NCBI RefSeq assembly: GCF_003933735.1
Contig: NZ_RSED01000002.1
Location: 186,001-250,000, forward strand
DNA from: Aquabacterium soli
Lineage (GTDB): Bacteria; Pseudomonadota; Gammaproteobacteria; Burkholderiales; Burkholderiaceae_C
Length of the DNA: 64,000 bases
Reading direction: 5' to 3'
Shown here: in pieces, positions 1-12,737 of the stretch
How the letters are laid out: each line of letters begins with the position of its first letter
Position numbering within the stretch: the first letter of the stretch is position 1
Notes under the pieces: generated by a model
The model's database searches: none
Told to the model about the DNA's origin: nothing
What the model saw: only the letters and a program-made list of their open reading frames with translations
Made by a program: the position numbers and the translations under genes

Positions 1-309
1 GTGATCGTGCCCTTGGCCGTGCTGTTGGGCCTGATCGCGCTGCTCGGGGGACTGATCGGCACCGGCGTGCTGATGATGTTCGGGGTGGAGGTGCTGCTGG
101 CCGTCGCCGTGGAGGTTGGGCTGGCCTCTCTGGCGGGCACGCTGGCCTACAAGGGGTTCATGGAAGGCTGGCTCAGCAGCGCCTTGCGCCACACCTGGCG
201 CGGCGCCTTGGCCGTGCTGTTGCTGGCCGTCGCGCTGGGCGCCGTGCTGGACCGCTGGGTACCCGAGGCGCGCTCACTGCCGCACGCGGCCAGGCTGATC
301 CAGGGCTGA
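1..309 (+). CDS. C-terminal part of a small membrane protein (5' cut by window edge)
   Basis: The reading frame is open at base 1 and ends with TGA at 307-309, so the gene probably starts upstream; the GTG at base 1 may be chance. The visible 102 residues have two or three hydrophobic stretches (about 1-30, 28-50 and 68-82), rich in Leu, Val, Ala and Gly, with charged connections. No family motif is recognised, so no function is assigned. It is followed by a 92-bp gap and the globin gene on the same strand. Confidence 0.5.
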   Translation: MIVPLAVLLGLIALLGGLIGTGVLMMFGVEVLLAVAVEVGLASLAGTLAYKGFMEGWLSSALRHTWRGALAVLLLAVALGAVLDRWVPEARSLPHAARLIQG

Positions 310-401
310 GGGAGGGCTCGCCGTCTCCCGCGCCATTGTCGACGCGGCACGCTTGTTGCGATAAGACCTCTTGCCCCCTCACCACGCACGAGGAAACGCC
401 C

Positions 402-812
402 ATGTCCCCCGACACCATCACCCTGGTCCAGCAATCCTGGGCCCAGGTGGCTGCGATCGCCCCGCAGGCTGCCGCCTTGTTCTACCAGAACCTGTTCAAC
501 GCCGATCCCACACTCAAGCCCTTGTTCAAGGGCGACATGCAAGCCCAGGGCCACAAGCTGATGCAGATGATCGGCGCGGCCGTGGGCAAGCTGAACGACC
601 TGGGCACCCTGGTGCCCATCCTGCAGGGACTGGGCCGCCGCCATAGGGACTACGGGGTACAGGACGCGCACTACGGCACCGTGGGCGGTGCCCTGCTGCT
701 GACGCTGGAGCAAGGCCTGGGCGAAGGCTTCACACCCGACGTGCGGGCCGCCTGGACGGAGGTGTATGGCGTGATGGCGCAGGTGATGAAGGACGCGGCG
801 CACGCTGCTTGA
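402..812 (+). CDS. Single-domain bacterial globin (Vitreoscilla haemoglobin type)
   Basis: The 136-residue product is a bare globin domain related to the haem domain of flavohaemoglobins, without the FAD/NAD reductase part. His81 in RRHRDYG is the expected proximal haem ligand, Tyr28 in LFYQN fits the B10 tyrosine, and the following HYGTVGGALLLTL matches the family signature. Proteins of this type bind O2 and NO in the cytoplasm and are linked to NO detoxification or oxygen supply; the actual role here is inferred. The start at 402 was chosen over an upstream in-frame ATG at 336 because GAGGAAA lies just before it and the family begins near this point. Confidence 0.88.
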   Translation: MSPDTITLVQQSWAQVAAIAPQAAALFYQNLFNADPTLKPLFKGDMQAQGHKLMQMIGAAVGKLNDLGTLVPILQGLGRRHRDYGVQDAHYGTVGGALLLTLEQGLGEGFTPDVRAAWTEVYGVMAQVMKDAAHAA

Positions 813-899
813 GACTGCCCACATCCCCCTTCAGAGGGCCTGCCCCGATCGCCCTGGGTGCTAAGTTCTCCCGAACAAAAAACGTGAGGGAGAGGGCCG

Positions 900-3614
900 A
901 TGCTGGTCCATTGGGTGGCCGCGCTGGGCGCATGGCTGCTGGGCGTGGCCGTGCAGCTGCAGCAACGCTCGGTGGGCGATGGCCGATGGGGGCTGGGCCT
1001 GCCGTTGCTGTTCTTTCTGGTGGCCGGCGTGCTGTCATGGCGGGCCCCCGCCTGCCGACGGGGCTGGCGCGGGGCCCTGCTGGTCTGCCTGTGCATGGCC
1101 AGCACCGGCTGGGGCCAGGCGCAATGGCGTGCCGCCCAGCGGCTGGCGCAGGTCTGGCCCGAGGCCTGGAGCCAGCGCGCCGTGGTCATGACAGGGCGTG
1201 TCGATGCCATGCCGCAGCAGCAGGCCTGGGGCCGCCGTGTGGAGGTCGAGGTGCTGTCGGTCGAGGAGACCGGGCCAGGCACCCGTGATCGCCCGGCATC
1301 CCCATCAAACAGCGCCAGCACACCCCGCCAATGGCAGGCCGGTGATCGATGGCGCCTGCCGGGCATGGCGTCCCATGCCGTCCTGCCTGAGCGCGTGAGC
1401 CTGTCCTGGGGTACCCCATCCACGAAAGGCTACCGCACCCGCCCTGCCTCGGCCGAGGATGACAATGATGAAGACGCCGCAGCCACAGCCCCGCCCCTGA
1501 TGCCCGGCCAGGTCTGGCGCTGGACTGTGATGCTGCAGGCGCCGGATGGACTGGTCAACCCGGGTGGCTTCGACAGCGAGCGCTGGATGTTCGAGCACGC
1601 CCTGCGCGCCCAGGGCAAGGTCGTCACACGTGGCGTGCCGCCATCGACGCTGCTGCGGCCTGCGACGGCTTGGTCGCCCGGCCTGATCGACCGCTGGCGC
1701 ACCCAGCTCCGTGAACGCATCAACACGCACGTGACCGATGCACGTGTGGCGGGCCTGATCGCAGGCCTGACCATCGGCGAGCAATCGGCCATCGGCGCCG
1801 ATGACTGGGACGCACTGCGGGACACGGGCACAGCCCACCTGGCCGCGATATCGGGATTGCACATCACCATGATGGGCTTGGCAGTGTCTGGCGGCGTGTC
1901 CTGGTTCTGGCGGCGACGGCCCGGCCTGGTGCATCTGATCCCCACGCCTGCGATTGCCCAGATCTCGGGCGTGCTGGGCGCCTGGTGTTATGCCCTGCTG
2001 GCGGGCTGGGGCATCCCGGCGCAGCGCACCGTGGTGATGCTGGCGGTGGTGGCCTTGCTGCGCATGGGCGCCCGCCGCTGGCCCTGGCCGGTGGTGCTGC
2101 TGGCGGCGGCCATGATGGTCACGGTGCTGGACCCCTGGGCCCTGAACCAGGCCGGCTTCTGGCTGTCGTTCGCCGCGGTGGGCCTGCTGATGCTGTCCGG
2201 GCAGGACAGCACCACGCCACCGGGGCTGCCATGGCGCCAGCGCCTCCAACGGATGGGGCGGGAGATGGCGCACACTCAGATCGTGGCATCGACGGGCCTG
2301 GCGCCGCTGTCGCTGGTGTTCTTCCAGCAGGTGTCGGTGGTGGGGTTGCTGGCCAACCTGGTCTGCATCCCCGTGTTCAGCTTCATCATCACGCCAATGG
2401 CCTTGATCGGGTTGGTGATCCCCGGGCTGTGGGATCTGCTCGTGCCGCTGGTCAACGGCCTGATGTCTGCCTTGAGTTCACTGGCCGAATGGCGCTGGGC
2501 ATCGGTGTCTGGCGCGATGGTGGTCTTCTGGGCCGGCGCGCTCGGGTTGATGGGTGGGGCCTGGCTGCTGGCCCCCGTGCCCAAAAGCTGGAAGCTGGTC
2601 GCCCTGCCCGCTGTGCTCTTCCTGCTGTGGCCCACCAGCGCCAGCCTGCCCTTGCCGGGTCCGCCGCAGGGCCATGCGCAGATCATGGCGGTCGACATCG
2701 GCCAGGGCACGGCCGTGCTGGTGCGCACGGCACGCCACGCGTTGCTTTACGACGCCGGCCCACGCACATCGCCAGGCAACGACGCCGGCCGCCGCGTGCT
2801 GATCGGCCTGCTGCGTGCCCAGGGGGTGACCAGGCTGGACACCCTGCTCATCAGCCACGGCGACATCGACCACGTGGGCGGGGCCGCTTCGGTGGTCAAG
2901 TCCTTGCCCGTGTCGGCACTGATGAGTTCGCTGGAGGACGGCCATGAACTGCTGTCGGTGCGAGACCGTGAGGGGCTGGTACCACCCCATCAGCGTTGCC
3001 ACGCCGGCCAGCGCTGGCAGTGGGACGGCGTGAGCTTCGAGGTGCTGCATCCCTCACGCGAGGATTGGGCCGAGCAGGAGCAAGGCCGGCGCTCGGACAA
3101 CGCCATGTCGTGCGTGCTGAGGGTGCAGGCAGCACAAGGCAGGCGCAGCGTGCTGCTGACCGGCGATGTCGAGGCGCAGGGAGAGGCCGGCATGGTCGAG
3201 GCACTGGGCCCGGCCGGCCTGGCCAGCGAGGTGCTGATGGTGCCGCACCACGGCAGCCATACCTCGTCCACCACGGGCTTCATCGAGGCCGTGGCGCCGC
3301 AGCTGGCCGTGGTGCAGTCGGGCGCGCGCAATCGCTACGGGCACCCGCATGCGGATGTGATGTCGCGCTACCACCGGCGGCGCATCGAGGTGGTGCGGTC
3401 CACCACCTGCGGCGCCTGGGTCTGGCGCACGGACATGGGGCCGGCCACACAGCATGGACGCTGCTGGCGGGAGCTGTCGGGTGGATACTGGCGCACCATG
3501 CCAACCCAGGCCGAAGCGCCCGATGAAGTGGCGGACAGCGCGCCAGAAGAGCCGCGCCCAGCACGCAAGCCAGTCCGACGCAAACGCCGCACCAAAACCG
3601 AGGCCGATGCGTAG
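900..3614 (+). CDS. comEC: ComEC/Rec2 family DNA-uptake channel protein
   Basis: A 904-residue inner-membrane protein with the full ComEC architecture: N-terminal membrane segments with a soluble insert (residues 1-250), a competence domain with many transmembrane helices (about 260-580), and a C-terminal metallo-beta-lactamase-like domain. The last carries SHGDIDH (His653, Asp655, Asp657, His658) and PHHGSHTSS, as in ComEC proteins, which pass single-stranded DNA into the cytoplasm in natural transformation. The C-terminus ends in a very basic tail (KPVRRKRRTK) that could touch nucleic acid. A GAGGGAGAG ribosome site precedes the ATG. No other competence gene lies nearby. It converges with the flavin oxidase gene, 24 bp away. 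Confidence 0.93.
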   Translation: MLVHWVAALGAWLLGVAVQLQQRSVGDGRWGLGLPLLFFLVAGVLSWRAPACRRGWRGALLVCLCMASTGWGQAQWRAAQRLAQVWPEAWSQRAVVMTGRVDAMPQQQAWGRRVEVEVLSVEETGPGTRDRPASPSNSASTPRQWQAGDRWRLPGMASHAVLPERVSLSWGTPSTKGYRTRPASAEDDNDEDAAATAPPLMPGQVWRWTVMLQAPDGLVNPGGFDSERWMFEHALRAQGKVVTRGVPPSTLLRPATAWSPGLIDRWRTQLRERINTHVTDARVAGLIAGLTIGEQSAIGADDWDALRDTGTAHLAAISGLHITMMGLAVSGGVSWFWRRRPGLVHLIPTPAIAQISGVLGAWCYALLAGWGIPAQRTVVMLAVVALLRMGARRWPWPVVLLAAAMMVTVLDPWALNQAGFWLSFAAVGLLMLSGQDSTTPPGLPWRQRLQRMGREMAHTQIVASTGLAPLSLVFFQQVSVVGLLANLVCIPVFSFIITPMALIGLVIPGLWDLLVPLVNGLMSALSSLAEWRWASVSGAMVVFWAGALGLMGGAWLLAPVPKSWKLVALPAVLFLLWPTSASLPLPGPPQGHAQIMAVDIGQGTAVLVRTARHALLYDAGPRTSPGNDAGRRVLIGLLRAQGVTRLDTLLISHGDIDHVGGAASVVKSLPVSALMSSLEDGHELLSVRDREGLVPPHQRCHAGQRWQWDGVSFEVLHPSREDWAEQEQGRRSDNAMSCVLRVQAAQGRRSVLLTGDVEAQGEAGMVEALGPAGLASEVLMVPHHGSHTSSTTGFIEAVAPQLAVVQSGARNRYGHPHADVMSRYHRRRIEVVRSTTCGAWVWRTDMGPATQHGRCWRELSGGYWRTMPTQAEAPDEVADSAPEEPRPARKPVRRKRRTKTEADA

Positions 3615-3638
3615 CCGCCTCTGCTAGGAGCCACACAC

Positions 3639-4586
3639 TCAAGACACCGCCTGCGTATCCCACGCCAGCGGCATCACCCCACGCCCCAGCCAGCCCTGCT
3701 CGATGCGCACGCGCAGCAACCGCTGTGCGCCCTCGAACGCCGCGGCGGCCTGCGGATCCAGGTCGACCTCGCCCCGGCCGGCCAGCCACAGCACATCACC
3801 ACGGGCCACATCCATGAACAGCAGGCCCACACGCGGTTGCCGCAGGATGTTGCCCAGCGTGTTGAACAGGAAGTTGCCCACGTAGTCGGGCACCGTCAGC
3901 ACCGAGCCTTCCGCCGTTTCCGCCACGTGCACGAATCCCGCAGGGCCTCCGCGGTGCGACACATCCACGCCGTCTCCACGCCCCTGTCCAGGCTCGCCGG
4001 CGGCCGGGGAAGATGAGGCGATGAAGAAGGTGTCCGCCGCCGACACCATCCGCAAGGCAGCGCCTTGCAGCTGCGCACCCACCGGCTCCACCGCAGCATG
4101 GGCCGAGGCCGCGCCTGTCCACCGCACCTGCCTCGGGTGGATGTACTTGGGGCAGTTGCCGAAGCTCTGACGCACCGCCACGTCGAACCCATCGGCATCC
4201 GCACGCACCACCGTGCCGTTCATCCGGTTGCGCCGCCGCGTGTGCGGCTCGATGCCCAGCAATCCGATGGCAGACCCGGCTTGCCACTCGGCGGCCAGTG
4301 GATCGCCGGGCAGGTGCCGCACCCGGATGTCCAGACGGTGCGGATCAGGGGATTGCATGAAGCCCGGCAGCCCGGACCACACCGTGGCCCAGGGTTGCCG
4401 ATGCGCATCCAGGCCCCCGGCCAGCACAAAAGGCAATTGCTCGAAGAAGCGGCGATGCTGGTCAGGCATGTGGTCGCGGATCATGGCGCGGCCACGTTGC
4501 TCCATGGTCTCCTGCACGCCGGTCAGGGACTGCAGGCGCTGCTCGCCCTCATGGAAAGGCGATTCAAGGGTGGACGTGGTGACCAT
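3639..4586 (-). CDS. Pyridoxamine 5'-phosphate oxidase-like FMN-binding protein
   Basis: A 315-residue protein of the PNPOx-like split-barrel family. Recognisable parts are the N-terminal HRRFFEQLPFVLAGGLDAHRQPWATV segment, split here as HRRFFEQLPF and DAHRQPWATV, and the C-terminal DYVGNFLFNTLGNI and RVGLLFMD strands, typical of flavin-binding oxidoreductases in this group. Substrate is unknown. The ATG at 4586 follows the stop codon of the upstream glutathione transferase gene by two bases, so the two are co-transcribed and probably translationally coupled. The reading frame runs on upstream to 4961, but that part is the shadow of the transferase gene. Confidence 0.8.
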   Translation of the reverse strand: MVTTSTLESPFHEGEQRLQSLTGVQETMEQRGRAMIRDHMPDQHRRFFEQLPFVLAGGLDAHRQPWATVWSGLPGFMQSPDPHRLDIRVRHLPGDPLAAEWQAGSAIGLLGIEPHTRRRNRMNGTVVRADADGFDVAVRQSFGNCPKYIHPRQVRWTGAASAHAAVEPVGAQLQGAALRMVSAADTFFIASSSPAAGEPGQGRGDGVDVSHRGGPAGFVHVAETAEGSVLTVPDYVGNFLFNTLGNILRQPRVGLLFMDVARGDVLWLAGRGEVDLDPQAAAAFEGAQRLLRVRIEQGWLGRGVMPLAWDTQAVS

Positions 4587-4588
4587 GG

Positions 4589-5239
4589 TCAGGCCGCCTT
4601 GTGCTCGGGCGAACGCTGCATGCCGACAAACCCCGGCAGCGCTTCGATCTCTGCCAGCCAGCGGCGCACGTTCTCGTAGGGCTGCAGCGACACCCCGCCC
4701 TCCGGGGCGTGCGACGTGTAGGTGTACAACGCGATGTCGGCCAGGGTGGGCGCGTCGCCCGCCACCAGAAAGCGTTGCTGAGCCAGCAACGGCTCCATCA
4801 CCCACAACAGTTGCCCGGCGATCTCCAGTGCCCGTGGATCCATGGGGCGGCCGAACAGCACGGCAATGCGCGCATTGCCAGCACCTTGCAGCAGAGGGCC
4901 CGCCGCCACGCTCAACCAGCGCTGCACTTCGGCAGCCTTCACTGCATCCTGCGGCCACCACTGGCCGGAAGCATCGTAGCGGCGCGCCAAGTAGGTGAGG
5001 ATGGCGTTGCTGTCGGCCAGCGTCACCTCGCCATCCTGGATCACCGGCACCTGGCCAAAAGGGTTCATCGCCAAAAAGGACGGTGTCTTCTGCTCACGCT
5101 TCAGCACGTTGACCGGCACGATCTCAGTGGGCAGCGCCAGGAGCGACAAGAACAGCTCGACCCGGTGCGCATGACCCGAGAGTGCGAAGTGGTACAGCCT
5201 GATGGGCTGGGCAGGGTGGGCGGCGGTGGTGAGGCTCAT
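4589..5239 (-). CDS. Glutathione S-transferase family protein
   Basis: The 216-residue product has a thioredoxin-like N-terminal domain (LYHFALSGHAHRVELFLSLL, NPFGQVPVIQDGEVTLADSNAI with the cis-Pro and the glutathione-binding D-S pair) and an all-helical C-terminal domain with LADIALYTYTSHAPEGG. This matches cytoplasmic GSTs that conjugate glutathione to electrophiles. The start at 5239 has GGAG nine bases upstream. First gene of a two-gene operon with the flavin-binding oxidase and divergent from a LysR regulator over a 120-bp spacer, suggesting that the regulator controls the pair in response to an electrophilic or aromatic compound; that is inference. Confidence 0.88.
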   Translation of the reverse strand: MSLTTAAHPAQPIRLYHFALSGHAHRVELFLSLLALPTEIVPVNVLKREQKTPSFLAMNPFGQVPVIQDGEVTLADSNAILTYLARRYDASGQWWPQDAVKAAEVQRWLSVAAGPLLQGAGNARIAVLFGRPMDPRALEIAGQLLWVMEPLLAQQRFLVAGDAPTLADIALYTYTSHAPEGGVSLQPYENVRRWLAEIEALPGFVGMQRSPEHKAA

Positions 5240-5334
5240 GGCGGGCAGCTCCATCAAATTCATCGAAATGACCAGAGCACTCAGCTTATTCAGTTCAACG
5301 GCCCACAGGAATACCCGAATTTCATAATTCATCA

Positions 5335-5349
5335 TTGCACCAGATGCAA
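5335..5349. promoter_or_regulatory. Palindromic LysR-type operator candidate
   Basis: A perfect inverted repeat TTGCA-N5-TGCAA that contains the T-N11-A core typical of LysR-type regulator boxes. It sits 11-25 bp upstream of the LysR start codon and 96 bp upstream of the divergent transferase start, a position suited to autorepression plus control of the divergent operon. Confidence 0.5.
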
Positions 5350-5359
5350 CAATGAAGGA

Positions 5360-6292
5360 ATGGACCGACTTGAATCTATGCGCATCTTCGTGGCCGTGGC
5401 CGAGGCCCGCAGTTTTGCTGGCGCCGCACGACACCTGCGCCTGTCGGCACCGGCCATCACGCGGGCCGTGGCCGCGCTGGAGCAGCACCTCGGCGCCCGC
5501 CTGCTGCACCGCACGACACGCCTGGTGCGCGTGACCGAGGTAGGGGAACGCTACCTGGCCGACTGCCGCCGCGTGCTGGCCGACCTGGACGAGGCCGAGG
5601 CCATCGCCGGGGGCGCCCATGTGGCACCGCAAGGCCACCTGATGGTGACGGCACCCTTGATGTTCGGGCGCATGCACATCGGGCCGCTGCTGCTGGATTT
5701 CCTGCAGGCCTATCCACAGCTCACCGCGCGCGCTCTCTTCGTGGACCGGGTGGTGAACCTGCTCGACGAAGGCATGGACGTGGCGGTGCGCATCGCGCAC
5801 CTGGCTGATTCGTCGCTGACGGCCGTGCGCGTGGGCGAGGTGCGGCGCGTGATCGTGGCCTCTCCCGACTACCTGACACGGCGTGGCGAGCCCGTGCGCC
5901 CTGACGACCTGAGCGAGCACGACGCCGTCGGCTCGACCATCGTGGAGGGCCCGTCGCCGCGCTGGTCACTGGTGCAGCATCCGGACACGGCGCCCGGCAA
6001 GCTGCAGCAGGGCGCCCAACCGCGCATCCGCCTGAGCGTCAACGGCGGCGAGGTGGGCATCATGGCCGCACGAGCCGGCCAGGGCCTGGCACGGGCGCTC
6101 TCCTACCAGGTCGCCGATGACGTGGCCGCCGGCCGCCTGCGCATCGTGCTGGCACCGTTCGAGCCACCGCCCATCCCCGTGCAACTGGTCTACCCCGAAG
6201 GGCGCCTGGCGGCGGCCAAGGTCCGGGCTTTCGTCGACTTCGCAGTAACGCGGCTGAGAGCGCATCCATCGCTCAACCCCGGCCGCGGGTGA
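5360..6292 (+). CDS. LysR family transcriptional regulator
   Basis: A 310-residue LysR regulator with the N-terminal winged helix-turn-helix (residues 1-60: [38 protein letters not shown]) and a C-terminal effector-binding domain of the periplasmic-binding-protein fold. The helix-turn-helix has a Thr-Arg in the recognition helix, as in many AaeR/DsdC-like group members. The start at 5360 follows AAGGA closely; the frame is open upstream but crosses the divergent gene. Divergent to the GST/flavin oxidase operon, whose likely regulator it is. Effector unknown. Confidence 0.9.
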   Translation: MDRLESMRIFVAVAEARSFAGAARHLRLSAPAITRAVAALEQHLGARLLHRTTRLVRVTEVGERYLADCRRVLADLDEAEAIAGGAHVAPQGHLMVTAPLMFGRMHIGPLLLDFLQAYPQLTARALFVDRVVNLLDEGMDVAVRIAHLADSSLTAVRVGEVRRVIVASPDYLTRRGEPVRPDDLSEHDAVGSTIVEGPSPRWSLVQHPDTAPGKLQQGAQPRIRLSVNGGEVGIMAARAGQGLARALSYQVADDVAAGRLRIVLAPFEPPPIPVQLVYPEGRLAAAKVRAFVDFAVTRLRAHPSLNPGRG

Positions 6293-6380
6293 GTGCACAT
6301 CTCCTCGCATGACCCCGCCCGTGAGGGCCACCAAGGCGGTCGGTATGATCCACGCTCGCCCTGTGCGAGGAGGAGCATTG

Positions 6381-9941
<3,561 letters not shown>

Positions 9942-9953
9942 GGGGCGAGCGAC

Positions 9954-10793
9954 ATGGACGACGTGGTTCAGCCCAAGGATGCCGACATCGAGTTCCAGCT
10001 GCTGCTCGATGCCATCTACCTGAAGTACCACTACGACTTCCGGGCCTACGCCGGCTCGTCGCTCAAGCGCCGGCTGAAGTCGGCGATGGACCGCTTCAAC
10101 TGCACCAGCCTGTCGCAGCTGCAGGACAAGGTGCTGCACGAGCCCGGCACCTTCCCGGCCCTGCTCGACTACATGACCGTGCAGGTCAGCGAGATGTTCC
10201 GCGACCCGGCCTACTTCAAGGCCCTGCGCGAAGCAGTGGTGCCCGTCCTGCGCACCTACCCGTCGCTGAAGATCTGGGTGGCCGGCTGCAGCACGGGCGA
10301 AGAGGTCTATTCGCTGGCGATCCTGCTGCAGGAGGAAGGCCTGCTCGAACGCAGCCTGATCTACGCCACCGACATCAACGCCCACGCGCTGCAGAAGGCC
10401 GAGGCGGGCGTGTACGGCATCGACCGCATCGCCGGCTTCACCGACAACCACCAGCGCTCGGGTGGCCACAGCTCGCTGTCGCAGTACTACACCGCAGCCT
10501 ACGGGCGTGCCGTGTTCGACAAATCGCTCAAGAAGCACATGGTGTTCTCGGACCACAGCCTGGCCACCGACAGCGTGTTCGCCGAGATGCAGCTGGTGTC
10601 CTGCCGCAACGTGCTGATCTACTTCAACCGCGAGTTGCAGGACCGCGCCCTGGGCCTGTTCAACGAATCGCTGTGCCGCAAGGGCTTCCTGGGGCTGGGC
10701 TCGAAGGAATCGCTCAGCTTTTCGGCCTACGCCAACGCCTTCGACGAAGTGGCCCGCCACGAGCGCATCTTCCAGAAGAAGGAACTCCGATGA
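9954..10793 (+). CDS. cheR: CheR-type protein-glutamate methyltransferase
   Basis: A 279-residue CheR family enzyme: helical N-terminal part (RRLKSAMDRF, which in CheR contacts the substrate) followed by the AdoMet-binding domain with WVAGCSTGEEVYSLAI and the conserved CRNVLIYF. CheR enzymes methylate glutamates on chemoreceptor helices. There is no receptor, CheA or CheW gene in the window, and the gene sits 12 bp behind a hybrid kinase and overlaps a CheB gene by four bases, so it probably serves a non-chemotaxis signalling unit. The symbol indicates family, not a proven chemotaxis role. Confidence 0.9.
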   Translation: MDDVVQPKDADIEFQLLLDAIYLKYHYDFRAYAGSSLKRRLKSAMDRFNCTSLSQLQDKVLHEPGTFPALLDYMTVQVSEMFRDPAYFKALREAVVPVLRTYPSLKIWVAGCSTGEEVYSLAILLQEEGLLERSLIYATDINAHALQKAEAGVYGIDRIAGFTDNHQRSGGHSSLSQYYTAAYGRAVFDKSLKKHMVFSDHSLATDSVFAEMQLVSCRNVLIYFNRELQDRALGLFNESLCRKGFLGLGSKESLSFSAYANAFDEVARHERIFQKKELR

Positions 10794-11398
10794 GCGCCCC
10801 GGCCGCCGAGAGCACCTCGATCGATCCGCGCCGCATCAGCGGCATCGTGATCGGGGCCTCGGCCGGTGGGGTCGACGCGCTGTCCGTGCTGCTGCCAGCG
10901 TTGCAGCGCCAGGCCACGGTGCCGGTGTTCGTGGTGCTGCACCTGCCGCGCGACCGGCCCAGCCTGCTGGCCGACATCTTCGCCAGCAAGTGTGCACTGC
11001 CCTGCCGCGAGGCCCAGGACAAGGAGCCCGTGGTGCCCGGCACCATCTACTTCGCGCCCCCTGACTACCACCTGCTGCTGGACCGCGGTCCCGGTGCCTG
11101 GCCTCACCTGGCGCTGTCGGCGGATGCCCTGGTGAACTTCTCCCGCCCGGCCATCGACGTGCTGTTCGAATCGGCCGCCGACATCTACGGCGAATGCCTG
11201 CTGGGCATCGTGCTGACGGGCGGCAACCATGACGGCGCGGCCGGGCTGAAGGCCATCCACGAGGCCCAGGGCCAGACCATCGTGCAGGACCCGGCCGACG
11301 CGCAACTGTCGTTCATGCCCGAAGCGGCCCTGGCCACGGTCACCCCTTCGGCCGTGATGAGCCTGGCACAGATCGCCAGGCTGCTCAGCGGGCTGTAA
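10790..11398 (+). CDS. cheB: Stand-alone CheB methylesterase domain protein
   Basis: A 202-residue CheB catalytic domain with no receiver domain. The serine hydrolase triad is visible: Ser24 in IGASAGG, His51 in LHLPRD, and Asp148 in LTGGNHDGAAGL. Such enzymes remove methyl groups from, or deamidate, receptor glutamates/glutamines. Its ATG overlaps the CheR stop codon (ATGA), so translation is coupled. Lack of the receiver means it is not directly switched by phosphorylation in cis; one of the three receivers of the upstream kinase may do this in trans (inference). Confidence 0.9.
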   Translation: MSAPAAESTSIDPRRISGIVIGASAGGVDALSVLLPALQRQATVPVFVVLHLPRDRPSLLADIFASKCALPCREAQDKEPVVPGTIYFAPPDYHLLLDRGPGAWPHLALSADALVNFSRPAIDVLFESAADIYGECLLGIVLTGGNHDGAAGLKAIHEAQGQTIVQDPADAQLSFMPEAALATVTPSAVMSLAQIARLLSGL

Positions 11399-11422
11399 GG
11401 CTGTAACCCAGCGTATCTGGCG

Positions 11423-11440
11423 GCCCCTCAATCAAGGGGC
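11423..11440. other. Small hairpin after cheB
   Basis: A perfect 6-bp inverted repeat (GCCCCT and AGGGGC, six-base loop) 24 bases after the cheB stop codon. There is no T-run, so it is at best a weak terminator or an mRNA 3' end hairpin. The remaining spacer up to the esterase gene shows nothing else clear. Confidence 0.3.
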
Positions 11441-11539
11441 ATCCAACACCACCCATTCAAGGGAGGGTCAGGGGGTTTACCTATCCCGGTCGTTGCGTCA
11501 TCTGAGTTCAAGTGATGTCACACGAATATGGGATCAACC

Positions 11540-12718
11540 ATGCACCTCCAACACCCCTTCATCCGACGGATGGTCGTCGCGGGAGCCCTGGCATGGGGCG
11601 GCACCAGCGCCCAAGCCATCCCGCCCGAGCTCTACGTTGCCGAAACCCTGACGCCGCTGACGATGTACGCCGGCTTCATCGCACCGGTCACCAGCAAGGA
11701 GTTCCTGGGCACGCTGGGCTATGTGTTCAACAACGTGCCCTTCCTGGGCGACTACTACGGCCCGATCGAAGAATGGGTGCCGCGTGTGCGCAAGTGGTCG
11801 ATCACGCCGCCAAGCGCCATCAACCCGACCTTCCGCGTGCCCCCCTCGCACGACGACACCTACTTCCCCAACAACTACACCCAGATCTTCGCCTTCGGCG
11901 ACAGCATGTCCGACACGGGCAACCTGTTCAAGATGACGAAAGAGATGACGCAGTTCGGCATGCCCGTCGAGCCCAGTTACCAAGGCCGATTCAGCAACGG
12001 CGTGGTGGCGCTGGAAGTGATGGCCAACCAGTTGCGCCTGCCCCTGACCAACTACAGCTTCTCCGGGGGCCAGACAGGCTACGGCAACCTGCTGCCCTTC
12101 TGGTCATGGCAGAAGGGCACGCTGTTCCAGATCGACGAGTTCCACAAGACCCTGTCAAAGCAGGGCATCGGCCGCAACGACCCGGACGCGCTGTACTTCG
12201 TGTGGGCCGGCCCGAACGACTTCTTCGAAGGCCTGAGCATGTACTCGACGTACACGGCCAAGAACGCGGCCAACAACCTGTCCAAGGCGATCAGGTCGCT
12301 GTACCAGCGTGGCTCGCGGCACTTCCTGGTGCCGCTGATGCCTGACTTCAGCCTCACGCCGCAGTCGGCCGGCTTCAACAAGCGCGACAAGACCTACAGC
12401 CCGGCCACCCTGCGGCGCGCCGAAGAGTTCAAGGCCGAGATGCTGAAGATGCTGGCCAAGGCTCGGCAGGATCTGCCGGGCATCGACCTGCGCACCTTCG
12501 ATTCGCTGACCTTCCTGCGCGTGGAAACCGCCAATGCCAAGGCACGCGGCGTCAACGTGACCGACTCCTGCTACAGCGGCAAGTTCGTCGGCACCGAGTA
12601 CGTCAAGACCGTTTGCGACGATCCTGACAACTACCTGTACTGGGACAAGAACCACCCGACCGATGCGGCCAGCCGCGTGCTGGGGCTGGAGTTCAGCAAG
12701 GTGGTGACCGCGCCCTGA
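11540..12718 (+). CDS. Secreted GDSL/SGNH family lipase or esterase
   Basis: The 392-residue product begins with a signal peptide (cleavage likely after TSAQA). The SGNH hydrolase blocks are visible: FAFGDSMSDTGN with nucleophile Ser122, the oxyanion Gly in FSGGQTGYGN, VWAGPNDFFEG with the block III Asn, and C-terminal WDKNHPTDAAS carrying the Asp-His pair. It is therefore an exported ester hydrolase; the substrate (lipid, polyester or acylated sugar) is not known. The start at 11540 was preferred over an ATG at 11528 because GGGA lies seven bases upstream. Codes toward the GGDEF-EAL gene, 19 bp away. Confidence 0.88.
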   Translation: MHLQHPFIRRMVVAGALAWGGTSAQAIPPELYVAETLTPLTMYAGFIAPVTSKEFLGTLGYVFNNVPFLGDYYGPIEEWVPRVRKWSITPPSAINPTFRVPPSHDDTYFPNNYTQIFAFGDSMSDTGNLFKMTKEMTQFGMPVEPSYQGRFSNGVVALEVMANQLRLPLTNYSFSGGQTGYGNLLPFWSWQKGTLFQIDEFHKTLSKQGIGRNDPDALYFVWAGPNDFFEGLSMYSTYTAKNAANNLSKAIRSLYQRGSRHFLVPLMPDFSLTPQSAGFNKRDKTYSPATLRRAEEFKAEMLKMLAKARQDLPGIDLRTFDSLTFLRVETANAKARGVNVTDSCYSGKFVGTEYVKTVCDDPDNYLYWDKNHPTDAASRVLGLEFSKVVTAP

Positions 12719-12737
12719 TGTAGGTGCTTATGCGCGC

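Noticed and set aside
4589-5920. 443-residue version of the glutathione transferase starting at 5920
   Set aside because: The extra N-terminal part lies over the divergent lysR gene and has no family match; the GST domain begins at 5239 with its own GGAG site.
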